From Phylloscopus collybita (lineage: Eukaryota > Chordata > Aves > Passeriformes > Phylloscopidae), in the NCBI GenBank assembly GCA_027886175.1, contig JAJNNQ010000045.1:1293001-1357000 (forward strand): a DNA stretch of 64,000 nucleotides, written 5' to 3'. Shown piece after piece: positions 1-18,512 of the stretch; the stretch's first letter is position 1; every line of letters begins with the position of its first letter. The translations under genes and the position numbers were made by a program. Under the pieces are notes generated by a model. That model saw only the letters and a program-made list of their open reading frames with translations. It did no database searches and had not been told where the DNA came from.

Positions 1-3000
1 AGGGACAAAGGAGCAGCCCCCAAAGCAGAGCCAGGAATATTTAAACCACAGCAAGCTGCAGGATTGAAATAACCCTGCAGAGGCACAAGAGCAGCACCCT
101 ATCAACTGGGCAAGCACTTTCAACAACTTCCACTGCAGTGCCAGCACATCCCCATGTGCAGATGAAGCATTTCAGAAAGCACAGCCCTGATTTAGAGAGT
201 CCCTGCACATGAGGACACAGAGCTCTGCAGGAAACCCTCGCGCAGAACTGGGGCTCACAGCCTGCACCCTGCAAACACTGCTGTCCACGCACAGCATCTT
301 GAATGCCAGCACCCCAATCAAATGCTCTGTCAGGCTAAACTCTGCCTGATTTTAGTGCAAGGTGGTACAGAGTCATTTCCTCCTGGGAAACCTCTGGAGG
401 AGTTAATAGAGATGAACCTAAGAGGGCTGTAAAGATGTTTAATGAGGCTCCATCTAAAATCCTACAGAATGTAACACAGAACACGCAAGCCCTCTTCTTG
501 TAGATAATGATTAGATGTTTTAATTATTTCTTTTTAATTTTTTTTTTTACTCTAAGATGAAAAGATAATTGCCACATTTATCAAATAATTGTGATAAGAA
601 GCAGGGAAAACCCTAGAAAACACTTGCAGGGAGAGGTTTTCCTGGAGAATTTTTCCTTTCAAGAAGAAGCAGACCTCAGAGCTGTGCCTGGCAGGAGTGT
701 CACAGGGGTGTGGGGACTCAAAGCCAGCTGCCCATGCTGGGAGGAACTGGTAACACTTTATTCTGCATCTGCATCACTCACAGAGGATCTGAGGAACAGC
801 AGTCTGGAGCTAACTGGGTAGCAGAGCCTCGTGGAGGGGACTTGGGCTACTGCAGCTCTGTAGAGCTTTTCATGAGACATTTGGGGATTTTAAGGCAACA
901 AACCAGAAGTACTAACACAGAGAGAGAACTGCTACTCCCTTCATCAGTGTTCCCAAAAAGGTTGGGAGAGATTTTGAACAACTGCCAAAAGTTCATGGGA
1001 TCAATTCCACTCCAAAATGGAGCTGCTTAAGAGCAAAACCAAAGTTTGCATGCCTCATCTGCTGTTAGATCCCATTCCCCCACAGCACTCACCAACACCC
1101 AGCCAGGGACTGTTTCACCCTGAAGTATGTGAAATCTAATTAAACATGGGCAGGAATAAAAGAGGAGTTGAAGTAGCTGCCATAAAATTCCCCGTGTGCT
1201 GAAAGGTGACACCAGTGACACACCAGGGCAAGAGCCCTGCAGTTCACTGCTCTCCACCCAGCACAATCATGGCATGTATTTGCACAGCTCTGGCATCCAG
1301 TAGGTGTGCACAGTGAATAAAAGGGACACGTTGCAGTGGGGTTTATGTCAATGTTTTCTTTGAGTAAGAAATAAAGCAGCAGTTACCATAGCAATGGACA
1401 GAGAGCCCATCACCTGATGCTATGAAAATTAAAGAATGCAGGCTGGAGATGACAGCACAGCCCCACTTCAGTAACACAAAGAGGGATGAGGCATATTAAT
1501 TTCTGCACAACCATTCAGGATTTCTTTAAAGATCTTTCAGAAGATATTAACATTAACCAGCTGTCACTATCTACAGCCAGCTGATAAAATCTTCATTCAG
1601 CTCTCTCAGTATTTCTGCCCAGTACAAATTACAGTAACATTGTCTCAGACAGATAAGAGAAAATTTCTTCAGCAGTACCCTTGAGTCTGGGAAAGGGAGA
1701 TCACGCACCATCCTCACGTGCTCTGCCCAGGCTGGATTGTCACCTGCAATGTCCTGTCTGGGGCACTGACAGCCAGCAGGAAAGGCACTGGGGGGCTCCT
1801 GGGAAGGTCACTGTCACCCAGCTCAGCCCTGAGCACCTCAGCCCCCAGCTCCTGGTGTTCCCCTCCAGACTCTGCTGTGAGGCTGAGCGCCTTCCCTCTG
1901 GAACTGCCACTCCCATGGATCCTGAGGACCCTCCCACACACCAAAATCCTGCCTCAAGGACCCAAAGCCACCTCCACTGCTGGGATGTCACCTGCAGGGC
2001 TGTGACACTCCTGTCCCCACAGCTGCCTGTGACACGCTGCCTGCTCTTTCTTGTGTTTGCCCTGAGCCTCTGCTCAGGCCAGCCCTGCTCTCTCCACAAA
2101 CGAATTACAGCTTTAACAGCAGCCTTTTATCCTCTTCTGTCTCAAAAACCAATATTACAAGGGTACATTGTCCACAATCATCATCACACAACCAACAGTG
2201 ACTAAGTGCACACCAACAAAATGGTTTTGTCATTCCTTTCTACTGGGAAACTGTAATCAGGCTGCTATAGAAGGGAAAATCAGAAGCTGCTGCTAATGTG
2301 GCCTCTCATGGATGTCTGGAATCCAAAGGAATAAAAAGTAGCCTAAAGCCTGTGAATATTCTCATTACTTTCCACAGGACTAAACTGGGACCTGTTCCTA
2401 AGTGACAGGCTCCTACTGTGGGCTGGTGTTTCCTTTCCATAGCAAGAATTCTCAATGCAATCAAGGCTTTCTCTAAGCTAGACATAACCTCAAGCAGAAG
2501 AATATTTTTGTTGCTACTGGTGGATCTGTACAACCTGCTGAGACCAGGCACAGCCAGTGACTCAGTGACTCCAGCAATTACCATCACAGCACCTCATTTT
2601 TTCAAAGCTATGGTAAAGCTTATTGCCCTGAGTAAGCAGCCATGCAATCCACAGGAAAATTCCTTTTTCCTCAAAATAGGATCCACAGATGTCCAATATG
2701 CCAAATAAGGAACCCCTCGGGCTGGTCAGTAACAACATTTTTGCATCAGTGATCACCTGTAGGGCTGAAATTCTTCCCCTGCACTCCTGGGGTGAATGAA
2801 AGACTAAGCATGACTTTATGGTCTGGCCTGTCAGACACTCTCTTATCTGCAAAACTGAGTTGTGATTCATGATCCACAACTATTTATGTGTTCTGGTTAA
2901 CAACTAATCAGGGAGGTTGAGGAAGCAAGCTCTACATTTTGGTAAGTGCCACATATCCCCCTTAATGAGCCTGTCTGTCTTTTACAAAGTGCTCGCTCCC

Positions 3001-4189
3001 GTGGCACTTTGGAAATGAAGGGTTACATCTCAGAGCCAGAGCCTGTATGAAAAAGAGATTCTTTTAAGCAGCCTGACAGCTGAAAATGCAGAGGGCTATA
3101 TCTGAAGTGCTTCCCCCCATTTTTCTTTCCTCCCAAGATCCACGCTGTTCCTCAAGCCTGCCTTCCTCTAGTCTTGCTGATCTAAGCAGCAATATGAAAT
3201 CCTACAACTATGTCGTTGGAGATGATTAGGCTGTTAGTGCAAATTAACCCCCTGGCAGCTTTGCTAATATAGACACTTTGTAACACACCAGGAACCAGGC
3301 AAACAAACAACAAAAAAGATGCTGAATTTCCTTTTAACCCAGTCTCATCTCAACTATGAATTAATCAGCTCTTCTGTGTATTCAAGGTCTGTAGAAATGC
3401 AACTTGCTTTTCAAGAGAATGCTACACGCAACAGCACACACCTCCCTCAAGAGACAGCACACCCAGGGCAGGGTGGGATTTCAAGGAAACACCCAAGGGA
3501 GTCCCAAAGGAAATGGTGGCAAAACTTGGAGTCAAACATTCCCTAACTGATAGGGAAGCTCAGCATTCTGTAGAAATTAACCCTGAAGTGCAGAGCAGCT
3601 CCTCCCAAGATCCTTATGCCTTTTGTGGGAATTTTAACTGTAAAGTGCCAAAAGGATATATAAACAATGTCATTTCTTTGTGCCTGTGCTGTCATGAGTG
3701 AGGAGCAGCATTCTGCCAGAACAGAAACTTCAATCAATCTGACACTTCCTGTCTTAAATAACAAGCACCACAAGCACCAATAAAACAATAAACCCATCAG
3801 ATTTTCCAGTTCTGCTAGCACAGGTACCTGCTCTTGGATAACCTCCCATTCATCTTTCCATCCCAAATCCTCCTCCCTGCAAGCTCCGAGCTGGGGGCTC
3901 CTGGTGTCCCTCCCAGTATGACTCCAGCAAGCCACTCCTGCAGCTCCAACAGACGCATTGAGGTTTTAAAGCCCCGATTTTTCTCAGGGATGCTCATTTC
4001 CATTCAGACCCACAGGCTCACACACTTCCTTGCTTCCAGGGGCCCTGGAACCCAACAGCTTGTCAGATAATCACACGGAGGATTCCCAGGAGATCCCCTA
4101 ATGCATCGCATCACAGCCTTTTTGCAGCCAGCCACAAAACATTCTCTTGGTTCAACCCAACTCCCAGCAGAGCGAATTCCCCTCCTTAC
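1..4189 (-). other. Intron sequence (intron 2 of the TMEM132C-like gene), no gene seen
   Basis: Unique-looking noncoding sequence with short poly(T) and poly(A) runs (for example near 530-550). A GC-richer but CpG-poor stretch at about 1681-2100 keeps a frame of 174 codons open on the plus strand. It shows no recognisable domain, splice context or signal peptide, and overlapping frames on both strands are open as well, so it is probably chance. No repeat family was recognised. The intron assignment is inferred from the direction of the exon at 11230-12118. Confidence 0.6.
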
Positions 4190-4469
4190 TGCTGCCTTGG
4201 GAGGGTTGCGGTTTCCGCGGTGTGATCTCCTAACGAGCCACCATTGTCACTAATTAGGCGGGGAACCAAGGATTTAATTACCGCTTGTAACTGGAGTCTC
4301 ACAAGCGGCTCATGGTCTGAACAGGAGCCGAGTGCCGGTGCCGTATCTCCAAGCATCCGTGCAGGGCTGGTACAGAGGGGCAGCGAGGCTGCAGGCTCCG
4401 GGCAGGACCCAGAGAGAGGCACCGGCAGCATCAGCAGCACCCGGGGGAGCCGGGAGTGACCTTTGTCGC
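4190..4469. promoter_or_regulatory. CpG-enriched block, left half (possible regulatory element)
   Basis: About 17 CpG dinucleotides fall in 280 bp, against a strongly CpG-depleted background. The stretch also carries ATTGTCACTAATTAGG near 4242-4258, which contains a SOX-like ATTGT and a homeodomain-like TAATTA, and a second TAATTA at about 4276. These motif assignments are pattern-level only. No exon with usable splice sites was recognised. The block appears to continue at 4760-5045, on the other side of an LTR-like insertion. Confidence 0.4.
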
Positions 4470-4759
4470 TGTTGGACACGAAAGAAAGACACGGACTCGT
4501 GATTTCAGAAGGCTGATGCTCCAAAAAAAAGGCGCTGGTTTATTCTCAGCACCTATTTTTATACCTTTTTACAGTGTGCCCACCTAAGAGGTGGGATCCT
4601 TTGACCCACTGGTCACACCAAGGGTCAACAAGCAAAGTCCCTCCTTAGGAGAGAAATGTGAAAAACAAGAGAGATTAAAAAGTGTGACCTTGTTGACCAG
4701 TTTAGGTCCCTGAGAAAGAACTTCAGAAAACCCAAACCTGACAGGCAGTGAGTACAACA
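4470..4759 (-). mobile_element. Solo LTR-like endogenous retroviral remnant
   Basis: On the minus strand the order is TGTTGTACTC start, TATAAAAATAGG (4563-4552, a TATA box), AATAAA (4544-4539, a polyadenylation signal close behind it), then a short U5-like end finishing GTCCAACA. The termini form a TGTTG/CAACA inverted pair. It shares an 11-mer (TTTCAGAAGGC on the plus strand, 4503-4513) and GGACACGA (4474-4481), in the same order and spacing, with the LTR at 42353-42789, so both probably belong to one family. No clear target-site duplication is seen, so the boundaries are approximate; the true edges could be a few tens of bases further out. No gag, pol or env sequence adjoins it. Confidence 0.62.
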
Positions 4760-5045
4760 ACCCTGCTAACCTGGCAGAGCCGGAGCGGACGGGAATCACA
4801 CCAGATTTGAACGGGACACCTCCACAGGAACTCCTGAAACCCCAGCGTGCCGCGGGTGTTTGCCAGAAGTGAAGGCAGCACCGGCAGCCAGGAGCTCTCT
4901 GGCCGAGTGCTGAGCGATCATTTCCTTCTCACCCATTCCCGGCCGAGCCCTGCAACAGCCCCCGGCCGCTTCTTCTGCTTTTCCAATCGACACTTCAGCA
5001 AAAGTTCTCGAACACGCAAACCTCAAGTGCAAAAGTTCCGATCCA
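4760..5045. promoter_or_regulatory. CpG-enriched block, right half (possible regulatory element)
   Basis: About 19 CpG dinucleotides fall in 286 bp, a density similar to 4190-4469 on the far side of the LTR. I read the two as one ancestral CpG-rich segment of roughly 570 bp within intron 2. No open frame here resembles a known protein. The sequence stops abruptly at the AT-rich tandem repeat that follows. Confidence 0.38.
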
Positions 5046-5700
5046 TTTGATAGTGCATACAGATATGTACACACTATGTTTATATATGTATTTATGTATA
5101 GTTATACATACAGTTATATATAAAGTTATCCATAGTTATATATAGTAGTGGATATATATTTATATTTAGTGGATATATATTTATATATAGTTCAGGTTTA
5201 TTTGCAGTTCCATGGAGATAGCCCTGGACCCGGCTCAGAGAATATATTTATAAATATACTCACTATATATATTTTATATAGTGTGTATATATACTATGGG
5301 TTTTATATATATTTATTTATATATTTATGTATAGTTATATATATATTAATATATTTATATAAAATATAAATATATAGTTCATATTTATTTACAGTTCCAT
5401 GGACCTGGCTCAGAGAATATATTTATAAGCATAAATATGTTCACTATATATTTATATACAGTGTGTATATATATATATATATATATATACACAGTGTTTA
5501 TATATGTATTTATTTATATATTTATGTATAGTTATATGTATTTTTATACAGTAGTGTATATGTATTTTTATACAGTAGCATATATGTATTTTTCTATAGC
5601 AGTGTATACATATTTATTTATTTATAAATATTTCTATCTAGTTCAGGTTTGTTGGCAGTTCCATGGAGAGCCCTGGAGCCGGCTCAGAGAACACACAGAC
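5046..5700. repeat. AT-rich tandem repeat with three conserved cores
   Basis: Long TATA-type stretches are punctuated by three copies of a 50-60 bp core that begins AGTTCAGGTTT or AGTTCATATTT, contains CAGTTCCATGGA and ends in GGCTCAGAGAA. The cores start at 5189, 5376 and 5640, so the spacings are 187 and 264 bp. The second core lacks part of the middle, and the AT spacers differ in length, which fits slippage within the spacers. Open frames through it (for example 5148-5369 and 5437-5820) are only Tyr/Ile/Phe-rich readings of the TATA repeats. Confidence 0.85.
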
Positions 5701-8428
5701 CCACACTTTGGGAACACCTGCCTCCACGAGACAAAGACCATTCCTGCAAGTGCTGCCTCAACAATTTGGTTCTTTCTTGCACAGCTTCTGCATGACAAAA
5801 TTCCATTGCCCAGGAGCTGAGCGAGGTGTTGATGGAAATGTTCTCAGAAGGGAGGCTGGAGCTTGAGTTCTCCATGGCCTTCAGCACCAGGGAGCCTCCC
5901 TGCTCAGCTCCTGACCCAGCAGGGTCTGAAGGCTCCTCCTGCCCCTCTGGCTGCAAAGCTCTGCTTCACCCACTCAGTCCTGGTATGGAACACAGAGTCA
6001 GCCTTCTGCCAATAAATCCGGTTTATCCTCAGCAGTAATGAGTATATTTCTTTGGAGAGTTGCTCAAAAGGTTTCTCAGGCACTGCATTTTTTAGAGGCA
6101 TTTCGAGAGAGTCAGGTGAAGAGTTCCTATTTTCTCTTCTCTAGGTAGCTTCAATTTCAAGTTAATAATTAGTTCCTTTTAGACCTTTATTAAACCAAAC
6201 TCACTGCTACCACGGTGAGGTGAGCCCTTCCCTCCTTCACTGGCTGTGGTGAGAAGCACCTTTCTGAGCTGTTCAAAGGACATCCTCCCCAGCTTAGCAG
6301 TTCTGAGCACCAGTCATTGGTTTGGAGGACCCAGCTGCCTCTGGCGTGACACCAATGTCCCTGAAAAGTGCCTGCTAAGGGCTAATGAAATTAAACTGGA
6401 GCACGATGCCACCCTCTCAAAATAGCATTAACACATTCCCTGCTTTGAAGAAGGATTTTTTTACACCACAAATGCTCCTTAAAGCTACACTGGGAAATAT
6501 TCCCCCTTCAGTGTGTCACGTTCTCTAGTAAATGGTAATTAGGAGTGCTCCAGCAGACTGCCCCCATTGCTCACTGGAGCAGAACATCCAAACTGATGGC
6601 ACCACTGCTAGGAATTTCCTTCAGAGAAATCCCAACAAAGCACTTGCAAGGTGCTGCTGTACCTCAGAAAGTTGTCCCACTTTCTTTCAGTAGCCTGCCC
6701 CACTGCAGATCTCTAGCTGAATTGTTACTCACCGTTCTATAGAACGGAAAGTAAAACAAACAAACAAACAAAATCAGTAAGATTTAAAGTTTCACAAGGC
6801 TGAACACCAGACAGTAAAGTACATAAACCTTTGTCAATGAAATATATAAAACCCCTTCAAGTCATATTTCACAGATCTGGGCATTTTTGCAATGAGACTC
6901 TGAACCAGCACCTGGCTTTAGGGGCCCATCAATGCCATAAAACAGCTCCATTTTCCAATTAAAAATACACTCTGAAATAATGAGACAACAAAACCAAGTC
7001 CAGGGGACTCAAATTCCTCTCCCTTCAGAAATGTTTTTGTGCAGTGAAATGACTCTTAAATGTTTAAGCAATGCAAAGCTGCACAGGACATGTAAAATGT
7101 TTTGTTGCAATCCCTGCCATCTGGAGACACGCATGTACACCCAGAAGAGCACCCCACCAAACTCCTCTGTCTCTCTTCATTTCACTCCAAGCTCTGCTGG
7201 TTTTAAATATGAATCAGTGTAAGAAAGCACACTTCACTTCAGAGCTGAAAAACTGCATTGCATTTACCATGGAAAACAGATCCTTGGGATAATGCATCCC
7301 AAACTCTGGGTTAACACAAAACTTAGAGTGATTCCAGCTCTGGTTTAGGTCTTGCATGTTTTGATACCCTTTGACTTCAGTTCTTCATTACAATGTCACT
7401 TGTGTTTGCTGTGATGCCACCACACTGCAGTGTCAAGAACTAATAAACCAGCAATTAAGTACCGATTGTTATTTCATCATATGGTAAGATTAAAATGTCA
7501 CTATCTAAAAGCCAACAGTAGCTGCTTGAAAATGTTACTATTTTTGGTTCTTTTAGGTACAGCTGAGGGCAGTGCCAAGCTCCTCAGAGAGGTTTTCTCC
7601 CTAGGGAGGTTCAAACAGGTATTTCATACAAAATAGGCAGAGTTAGTGTTGAAGATTCCCATTTTTCACGACCAATTCCTCAAAAGTGGCTTTTTATATT
7701 GAGATTCCTAAACACACTTACACACCTCTACCTCTGGTGCTGCTCTTCACGTGCATCCTCCTCCAGGTCCTTCACTGCTGCCAGCACCACCCAACACAGC
7801 CCTGCTGTCAATACTCATTAGGCACTGAAATGGAAAAGCTGTCCCAGCTCATGGGTTTAATAGCTTTCCTCACTGCATTTATCCTTATCCAATTTGTAGA
7901 TTTATTATTTCTCCTAATTACCCATTGTGTTGGGTTGATTTGTTTGCTGGACAAAGGTAGCACTGATTACAACCTACACTCCTTCCAGGTACAACACGCT
8001 GCACTGCAAAATCTGTAATAAGAAGCCTGAAGGGAAGAAGAGAACCACTGCTGTGCTACACCTCTTCTCTAAGGCAACGTAAGGCAAACCTGAAACCCCT
8101 TCCCTGAGAGGAAATCAAAGTCCTGCAGTACCAGGACTGAGCAGTCCCAAGGGTGATGCTGACCAACTGTTTGCATTTTCTGTTCTGCAGATAGAAAATG
8201 CCTTTAAAGACCTACCAGAGGTGACACAGCAGGACAGCAACAGGAGCTGCAGCCTCTCAGGATGGTTTGAACTGTTCCCACAACAGCCCTGTGCTCTCTG
8301 GGTGCAAGAAAGGAGGAGCTGTGGTCATCCACACCGTGCTCCTACAGCATTAATGCACTGCCCTGACAACCCACGTCACTCCCTGCCACACCAGTCACAC
8401 CCCTGGACTTCACTGGTGTTCCTGGGCT
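5701..8428 (-). other. Intron sequence, no gene seen
   Basis: Noncoding sequence within the inferred intron 2. It includes a short (CAAA)n tract near 6754-6772. The longest open frames are 70-110 codons, with no recognisable protein family and no consistent splice context. No tRNA, retroelement or CpG cluster was recognised. Confidence 0.6.
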
Positions 8429-8655
8429 GATAAATACACAGGTACAGCACCAGCATTCTCAATGAAGACACAATTCAAGAACATGGATAAATTCACAGAT
8501 ACAGCACCAGGATCCTGAATGAAGACACAATTCAAGAACATGGATAAATTCACAGATACAGCACCAGCATCCTGAATGAAGACACAATTTAAGAACATGG
8601 ATAAATTCACGGATACAGTACCAGGATCCTGAATGAAGACACAATTTAAGACCAT
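8429..8655. repeat. 57-bp minisatellite, four copies
   Basis: Four copies of a 57-bp unit containing ACAGCACCAG, CTGAATGAAGACACAATT and AAGAACATGGATAAATTCAC. Copies of the ACAGCAC or ACAGTAC anchor start at 8444, 8501, 8558 and 8615, exactly 57 bp apart. Copies differ by scattered substitutions (CAGCATTCTC against CAGGATCCTG, for instance) with no length change. Because 57 is a multiple of 3, the minus strand reads as an 86-codon frame with a 19-residue period (core FLNCVFIQD). I consider that frame noncoding. Confidence 0.9.

Positions 8656-15426
<6,771 letters not shown>

Positions 15427-15484
<58 letters not shown>
15427..15484. repeat. (ATT)n trinucleotide microsatellite
   Basis: A perfect TAT/ATT tract of about 58 bp (19 units). 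It makes a poly-Tyr run in one plus-strand frame (15358-15582), which is an artefact. An uninterrupted tract of this length is likely to be polymorphic in length between individuals. Confidence 0.95.
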
Positions 15485-18400
15485 TCTTGGATTCCAGCAT
15501 AAGAGGAATTTTCTTTGGGGGTATTTCACATGGAGCTGGTGCCTTGGGTGCTGGATTCACTGGAACAGTCATAAAAGCTTAATATCTTTGAGTTGTTCTT
15601 TTACGAGGTTGGTTTGAAGTGACTTTCTTTTGGGCAGGGAATTAAGGGTTTAGCTCGTGGGTGGGAGATTAGTGGCCAATGGCCACGGATCTTCAGTGCC
15701 TGATGTTTGATGAGCTACTGAGCCTTCAAGGCAACCATCTGCCTGTCCCCTCAGCCAGAAGGTCCTGAGCCAGAGAAGTCAGGGAGGAGCAGAAGACATC
15801 TGCCCATGCAAAGGAGGATTGATGTGAGAAGCCTTCCCTGCACCTTGCCTGGCCCTCAGAGCACATTTATTCCTGCCCTTTGCAGGAGACAAAGCAGAGG
15901 AAAAGTGCTGCACAGAGTCCTGTGCCTGTGTGTTCTCCTGTAAGCCCAGCACAGCAGCACAGCTGAAGATCCCACCAAGAATTCTGTAACTTTTAAGGCA
16001 GAATCTTCTCCTTCCTTTTCCCAGCAGCTTTACCCCTTCCTTTCCTCCACTCCTGAACCTAGCTGGAATTGAATGCTGCACCATATTGATTTTAATTTTT
16101 GTTCCACTTCCATGCCACCGGAGTTTTAAGAAACCAACACCACCAATGATACTATTCACAGCACCACCATCATCTACAATCCTGCAAGTGATGTAAAAGA
16201 TCATCCCTGTTCCTTCCATGGATACCCATTCCCACCTGCCCCTGCACCCAGATGAGCACCTTACACACACCATGCCCTCACAAAATCCCCATCCTTGAAT
16301 TCTCTTCTGACTCCATCTTCCACTACAAACCTGTCCTGCTCTTGCAGAGTAAATCACATACTCCAGCTCAGGAACTACAGAACAGGGGAAGAATGAAAGT
16401 AGGGAAGAGTCACTTCAATCAGCACAGATGTTTCCTTCACCACAAAATGTCAACATCTATGTTTGCTGGCTCATTTTCCCTTAATTTTCTGTGCCAGCAC
16501 CACATTCAGTCACATTTAGTGATTTCACAGCGTATGAAATCTTTGTAGCAATGTTCTGCTCAGAACTACAGCTCAGCAAATACATTCACTTAGACCTCAG
16601 AATGACCTTAGCTGTACTCTCATCCCCGCCAAGTTCCCTTTTCTTAACAGCTAGAAATAGGAAATTCTGCTGATGGAAAGGTTGAGTGGAATATTAAACC
16701 AAAACAAGCTCAAATTCAGGATATGGAGCAGATTTTGAACTGTGAGGTTGATTAAACATTGCAACAAAGGGAGCAACAGCTCATCCATGTCTTCACATCC
16801 AGACTGGATTCCCCCTGAAAGGCACATTTTTCTCAGCACAAGTTACAGGGATAACTGGAGCCTCATACTCCCTTCTGGTTTAAAAGCCACAGTTCTGTGA
16901 GCATTCCCAAAGAATCAGCTGCCTGGCAGGGTGACTGCAGCAGCCACAGTTTCTGTTCCTCACGTGTGCCCATCAGATCTGCCTCCTCACCCTCCGAGGG
17001 GTCAGAGAGACTCTTGGGCTAATTGCACACAGGCAATGTCAAGTGTCAAATGCTTATGGTGACCAATTTGTGAAGCTAAAAATAAACTCTGCAAACATAT
17101 CTGGCAAAGAAATCCACAGAGCAAACATTTGAGGGAAATTGCAGCCTATTCTCAAATATTCTGTGAGCACCTGGTGAGGGCAATTTCATCAAACAAAATT
17201 AATGCTAACAAAATTATTTTAGCACTTCATTTTGAATCCAGAGTTCCCTAAACTGAAAGCTGAAGTCCAAGGATAGGTTTGTACCTGCAGTGTTTTGCAG
17301 ATTGACCTGGGATGGGATACTCCTATTCACATACATGGGAGGACAGAGTCTGCTGTACTAACCAGACATATTTTAAGGCCAGATATAGACACAGTCTTAT
17401 TTAGCCTAGATCAGAGTTCAATTAAACCACATTGCAAAGATTGTTGGGAGACATTATAATCAGTTATTGTGAAGAAATTTCCTATTTTATTTCAGTGGGA
17501 GAGATTAACTTCATTCATTCAGTATATTGTTAAATGAAAAACTGCAATAATATTCTATTAAATAGACTCCTCTCACATTTTGAGAGTATATCCTTAATGA
17601 ATTTATCCTTTGTATATTACCAGAGATCAAATCTCCACTGAAGCTCTACAGACAATCCTGCATTTAGTACAGAAGTGAACACGTGCCCCATTCTCCAGCA
17701 GAGGCAGAAGAGTGGCATTTCAGAGCTGTCAGGAACATGACAAGCACCTAAGGCAAGGACTGAACAAAGGTACACCAGAAACCTCTGCACTCCTTGGAAA
17801 CACAAAAACAACAAGAGGGTCACCAAAACTAAGTGATGGGAATTCAAAGTGGATTAAAAAAAAAACATTTCAAAGAGAGCATGATTAGATGATGGAGCTC
17901 ATTGCCAGGGAACTCAGCCAGAATTAAAGGGGTGATCAGAATGCCTGCACTGATGTGCTCACCATCCACAGCAGTGTCATTAACCACATGTAAAACTCCT
18001 TGTTTTAGCTGCATCGATTAGAACCCAGGATTAGACCTCTGCATTCTAAAGCCTTATCCAACATCTGTCAGGTTGTTCCATTTTCCTCAGGATTACCAAC
18101 ACAACAGACACGTGTATAAACCACAAATAGCTGCTTGTGAGGCACAGCCCTTTCACCAACAGGAAAGAGAAGCTTTAAAGTCTAATTTGGAAACAGAGAA
18201 CAGAACTCTCAGAAAACTGCACATCAGAAATGCATTTCCAATACTTTAATAACAGCCTCCAATGTTTGTTGCAGCTCTGTACATCCCACCCTTTGGCTGC
18301 AAAATATCCTTTTATTACAGGTCTATCTTCTCTCTGACCCTCTATTCACAGAGCTGTGTTAGTCAAAGACTGCCTGACATTCAGGACTGAAATCTATAAA

Positions 18401-18512
18401 TGGTTTTCTCAGACTGGTTGATGACCTTAAGAGTCTGTAAAACAACAGTGTACACGCAAAGGTCAGTGAAGATTTCCGGAATCACTCCCCCTCCCAGGGC
18501 TGACATTCCCAA
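15485..18512 (-). other. Intron sequence, no gene seen
   Basis: Noncoding. A minus-strand frame of 192 codons (15779-16357) is open but has no recognisable domain, and no acceptor/donor pair was recognised around it. The part from about 17450 to 17600 is AT-rich. No repeat family was recognised. Confidence 0.55.

Noticed and set aside
1681..2205. 174-codon plus-strand frame in GC-richer sequence
   Set aside because: Overlapping frames are open on both strands, CpG is scarce, no domain is recognised, and no splice or promoter context is seen.
5437..5820. Tyr/Ile/Phe-rich frame resembling a membrane protein
   Set aside because: It is a direct reading of TATA and TTTA repeats.
15779..16357. 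192-codon minus-strand frame as an extra host-gene exon
   Set aside because: Its product does not resemble any TMEM132 region, and no matching splice sites were seen.
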